DNA from: Candidatus Zhuqueibacterota bacterium
GTDB lineage: Bacteria > Zhuqueibacterota > Zhuqueibacteria > Oceanimicrobiales > Oceanimicrobiaceae
Reading direction: 5' to 3'
Length of the DNA: 64,000 nucleotides
NCBI GenBank assembly: GCA_029261995.1
Contig: JAJDAF010000039.1
Span: 343,779-407,778, forward strand
Shown here: in pieces, positions 61,631-64,000 of the stretch
Numbering within the stretch: the first letter of the stretch is position 1
Layout: each line of letters starts with the position of its first letter
Made by a program: the position numbers and the translations under genes
The notes under the pieces: generated by a model
The model's input: the letters and a program-made list of their open reading frames with translations, nothing else
Database searches by the model: none
Told to the model about the DNA's origin: nothing

Positions 61631-62795
61631 GCGAAAATGCCTCTTTCAATCTTGGATCATGCAGGGGCAACAGGGCTCTGCCTTTCAGTTGCCAGACGAA
61701 CGCAGCAACCCAGAAACCACCGATCGCGAGCGGAGCCACAAGATCGAGCCAGTGCATGCCGAGACCGTGTTCGCGAAAATTAGGCGCCACAATCCAGAAC
61801 AGATCGAGCAGCCGCATTATGATTACAGCGCCAGCGATTCTTGCCAAAATCTGCACCCGGCGTTTGTTTCGGCGCGACAGTAGCAGCGCAAATGGCACCA
61901 CAAAATGGAACAGGACAACTCCGACACCCAGCCATTCCCAACCACCCTGCATGCGGTGCAGATACCACGGAATCTCCTCCGGCAGATTGCCAGACCAAAT
62001 AATCAAGAACTGAGAAACGTTGACGTAGGCCCACAACGATATGAACGCCAACATCAGGTTGCCGAGATCGTGGAAATGCTTCTTCGCGATGACCTCAACC
62101 AACGGCTTGCGGTCGGCGAGCTTTGCGACCACGATGATGGCAAAAGCCAAAGTCAGCAAGGCCTGGCCAAGGACAAATACAAAACCGAAGATCGTGGAAA
62201 ACCAGTGCGGATCAAGCGACATGGCCCAGTCGAATGAAGCGAAGGACATAGTCAGGATATAGAATAGCAGTCCCGGCCCGCCGATCTTGCGCAGCTTGTC
62301 GCTAAAAGACGCGTTGCCGGTCTTGTCCTGCTCAAGCGACCAGCGATTCATGGCGGTGATGAACCCAAACCAAACCAGAAAAAAGAACGCGGCCCGAATC
62401 CAGAAGAACGTCTGGTTCAGGTAGGCGGACTTGTGCTGCAGAATAAGATCCTCCGCGACAACCTCAGGCCGGGCCCAAATGTAAAGCTCTTTCATCCCAA
62501 AAAACACGGGAAGGAACAGCAGCGCCATCAGCGGCAGGGTGCGCGAGCAGGATTCGAGAATGCGTTGAATCGCGAATCCCCAGCCGCCGGCAACCATGTG
62601 GTGCAACGACATAATCGCGAGACTGCCGAGCGCCAGGCCGATCCAGAACAGATAACCGAACAGGTAGGACTGGTAGAACTGGGCCGGGTTTCCGAATGCA
62701 CCAACGAGACAGCCGAGTGTGGCCAAAGCGCCAACGCCAAGCGCTGTCCGCTGGATTTTGTTAAGTTGTGGCTTTATCGCTTCGAGATCGTTCAT
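61623..62795 (-). CDS. actF: Alternative complex III subunit ActF (NrfD-like quinol-binding subunit)
   Basis: 390 residues with about ten transmembrane helices. Recognised by YLFGYLFWIGLALGSLAIMS, LHHMVAGGWGFAIQRILE, LSLDPHWFSTIFG in SFDWAMSLDPHWFST and the WAYVNVSQFLIIWSGNLPEEIPWY region, in two parts. ActF is the second NrfD-like quinol-interacting membrane subunit of alternative complex III, which oxidises quinol and passes electrons to cytochrome c or directly to caa3 oxidase. Its ATG overlaps the actE stop by 4 bp. The usual upstream genes actA-actD are not found before actE in this window. Confidence 0.92.
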   Translation of the reverse strand: MNDLEAIKPQLNKIQRTALGVGALATLGCLVGAFGNPAQFYQSYLFGYLFWIGLALGSLAIMSLHHMVAGGWGFAIQRILESCSRTLPLMALLFLPVFFGMKELYIWARPEVVAEDLILQHKSAYLNQTFFWIRAAFFFLVWFGFITAMNRWSLEQDKTGNASFSDKLRKIGGPGLLFYILTMSFASFDWAMSLDPHWFSTIFGFVFVLGQALLTLAFAIIVVAKLADRKPLVEVIAKKHFHDLGNLMLAFISLWAYVNVSQFLIIWSGNLPEEIPWYLHRMQGGWEWLGVGVVLFHFVVPFALLLSRRNKRRVQILARIAGAVIIMRLLDLFWIVAPNFREHGLGMHWLDLVAPLAIGGFWVAAFVWQLKGRALLPLHDPRLKEAFSHE

Positions 62796-63442
62796 TCCTG
62801 GTTTCCAGACAATTTTTGACGGATAGCCTCGGGCACATCCCCGATGTTTGCATTTTGACTGAACTGCAGAGCACGAACATACGCGACAATCGCCCAGCGG
62901 TCCCGCGGCCTGATGCGTTCTTTGTAGTCGTACATCGCACCCAGGCCATTGGTGATGACATCGAAAAAGTGGCCCACCGGCGCCTGACGCAGCCGGTCAA
63001 GATGAAATGAAGGCGGCGCCCGAAAGCCGCGCTGAACGATCATGCCGTTGCCATTGCCGGTCTGGTCATGGCACGGCGTGCAGAAAATATTGTACCGCTC
63101 CCTGCCGCGCTCCAGAATCTCCCTTGTGATGGGAAACGGGAAAGTGCTCACGAATTCCCCATCTTGCCGGCCCTGAAAGAGATGCTTATCAATCCGCAGG
63201 TGTCCACGGGCAACAGTGCCTGCCACCAACGGCCGTGAAGCACGGTTGTCCGCGAAAAAGCTATTCTGCTCAAGCGGCTCAAAGCGGGGTTGGTCGTGCA
63301 TATCCTGACGGCAGGAGGTTGTCGCCAGCATGATGATGCCAGCAATAAACGCGATCTTCAGGCCGCCCTGGTTCCATCTAATGAACGAGAATAGAAGATG
63401 GAGGATGGAGGATGGAGGATTGTGTTTGCTCAGTTTCGTCAA
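62792..63442 (-). CDS. actE: Alternative complex III cytochrome c subunit ActE
   Basis: About 216 residues from a TTG at 63442. One c-type haem site, CTPCH in YNIFCTPCHDQTGNGNGM; the lipobox LATTSC anchors the protein, and the family features RPLVAGTVARGHLRID and APVGHFFDVITNGLGAMYDY are present. The first about 20 residues are encoded by a 7-bp tandem repeat and do not belong to the family, so the native start codon seems to have been replaced. It receives electrons from the complex and hands them to the oxidase. Coupled to actF by overlap. Confidence 0.82.
   Translation of the reverse strand: MTKLSKHNPPSSILHLLFSFIRWNQGGLKIAFIAGIIMLATTSCRQDMHDQPRFEPLEQNSFFADNRASRPLVAGTVARGHLRIDKHLFQGRQDGEFVSTFPFPITREILERGRERYNIFCTPCHDQTGNGNGMIVQRGFRAPPSFHLDRLRQAPVGHFFDVITNGLGAMYDYKERIRPRDRWAIVAYVRALQFSQNANIGDVPEAIRQKLSGNQE
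63397..63420. repeat. Tandem repeat GATGGAG at the actE start
   Basis: Three exact copies of the 7-mer GATGGAG (63397-63403, 63404-63410, 63411-63417) are followed by GAT. They code on the minus strand for part of the presumed ActE leader (NPPSSILHLLF). Such short G-rich repeats often mark slippage or insertion scars. Confidence 0.8.
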
Positions 63443-63454
63443 TCTTTTTTGCTC

Positions 63455-63840
63455 CTATTTGACGGAATGCCTGCAGAAGTCATCGGCCTTTTGAATCATT
63501 CCGTTAAGCATGGCCACGATCGCCTGCCATGCATCATCAAGTTCCCTATAAACTTCGTTGCCAATGTAATCACAAGTTGCCGCGTGGTCCAGCCATGCCT
63601 GGGTTTCCATCGCCTCTCCGAGAGCTTCGTTCACCTTGTTGATGAAAGCGGCTTTGTAGATTCTGCGCGCCCAAGCCTCTGCCAAAAGAGCCCCGACCGC
63701 ACGGGAAGACCTCCTGCTTGGTCAGTCATAGAGTACCGCTCCTCAACTGGAAATTCGAGCGTCACCTTATAAATCCGCTTCGCTTCTTTCAAAGCACATC
63801 TGTACACCTCCAATTCCCGAAAACTCCGAATAACACCCAC
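63455..63840 (-). pseudogene. Frameshifted four-helix-bundle (23S rRNA intervening-sequence type) protein gene
   Basis: The first part, from a GTG at 63840, reads FRELEVYRCALKEAKRIYKV, then FPVEERYSMTDQ. After about 63710 the family pattern continues in another frame as RRSSRAVGALLAEAWARRIY, then KAAFINKVNEALGEAMETQA, WLDHAATCDYI and VYRELDDAWQAIVAMLNGMI. One base is missing between CAA (Gln) and AGGAGG. Joined, the two parts make a complete four-helix-bundle protein of about 125 residues. These proteins often occur inside 23S rRNA intervening sequences or as stray single genes. Here it stands directly before actE and is inactivated. Confidence 0.75.
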
Positions 63841-63971
63841 ATCTCCTTCCTGACCCTGAGCTGAATTGTGATCGTATTGACCTGACAGTTGGCCGCTAGA
63901 AATTAGTAGCCATAGCGTCTCCTTTGGGTTAAATTAGTCTGTTCAAAAAAAGTAACTCAAGGAGACTTACT
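63841..63971. other. Non-coding stretch before a plus-strand gene, possible insertion-sequence end
   Basis: Contains CTGACAGTTGGCCGCTAGAA near 63882, which could be the terminal part of an insertion sequence, and GGAG with ATG at 63961-63974. The matching right end lies outside the window, so this cannot be confirmed. Confidence 0.3.
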
Positions 63972-64000
63972 ATGACTACTGAAACCAAGGTTGCCCGTCG
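63972..64000 (+). CDS. Start of a truncated gene, possibly an IS481-type transposase
   Basis: ATG at 63972 with AAGGAG about 8 nt upstream. Only MTTETKVAR plus a partial Arg codon are inside the window. This beginning resembles the N-terminus of some IS481-family transposases as I remember them, but nine residues are not enough to be sure. Confidence 0.3.

Noticed and set aside
1..64000. tRNA, rRNA and CRISPR arrays
   Set aside because: I looked for T-loop-like GGTTCGA motifs, long rRNA-like conserved stretches and regularly spaced direct repeats and saw none.

Overview
The window is bacterial chromosomal DNA, most likely from the FCB superphylum and possibly a KSB1/Calditrichota-like or Rhodothermia-like lineage. 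The lineage is inferred from four things: secreted proteins ending in the 'NYPNPFNP' FlgD-like/type-A sorting domain of type IX secretion (T9SS) cargo, a PorV/PorQ-like protein, a DUF5916 protein, and an A2-type caa3 oxidase next to alternative complex III genes. Three promoters fit the Bacteroidota pattern TTG-N19/20-TAnnTTTG closely or approximately (before 3488, 3742 and 42165). I found no rRNA, tRNA or CRISPR array. Most genes lie on the minus strand.

Region by region. 0.3-3.5 kb: an NTT-like transporter and a one-POTRA Omp85 barrel. 3.7-7.8 kb: three secreted T9SS-type proteins, namely a sedolisin-like serine protease and two paralogous jelly-roll proteins. 7.9-11.3 kb: small metabolic genes (hydrolase, DUF427, short-chain dehydrogenase), then an ECF sigma factor / small membrane protein / TonB-domain operon. 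12.3-20 kb: a membrane-anchored solute-binding-like protein, a secreted helical protein and a very large exported TPR-CHAT protein. 20.3 kb: a 49-residue single-pass membrane protein.

20.5-37.9 kb holds the most remarkable block. Nine closely spaced or overlapping minus-strand genes run from a 1570-residue fibronectin-like surface protein through a second surface protein, a PorV-like barrel with a helical extension, two ExbB-type proteins, two ExbD-type proteins and a lipoprotein, to a 1076-residue periplasmic beta-propeller protein. I read this as one operon for a proton-motive-force-driven envelope machine that handles or moves surface proteins. I know of no described system with this composition.

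38.3-44.4 kb: a DUF5916 outer-membrane protein, class II fumarase, and a GspE/PulE ATPase with MshEN-type repeats. 44.7-50.7 kb (plus strand): a compact exopolysaccharide-type operon with a TackOD1 zinc-ribbon/degenerate GGDEF regulator, a family 2 glycosyltransferase, a TolC-like channel fused to a TIM-barrel hydrolase-like domain, and an HlyD-type adaptor. 50.7-55.8 kb: a DUF2007 protein, an amidase, and YlbE/FdrA proteins (oxamate carbamoyltransferase type). 56.3 kb: a small secreted fibronectin-like protein. 56.9-63.4 kb: the respiratory operon actE, actF, a membrane protein, sco, and oxidase subunits II, I, III and IV, closed by a clear terminator. Its upstream edge is disturbed by a frameshifted four-helix-bundle gene, a 7-bp tandem repeat and the start of a possible insertion sequence.
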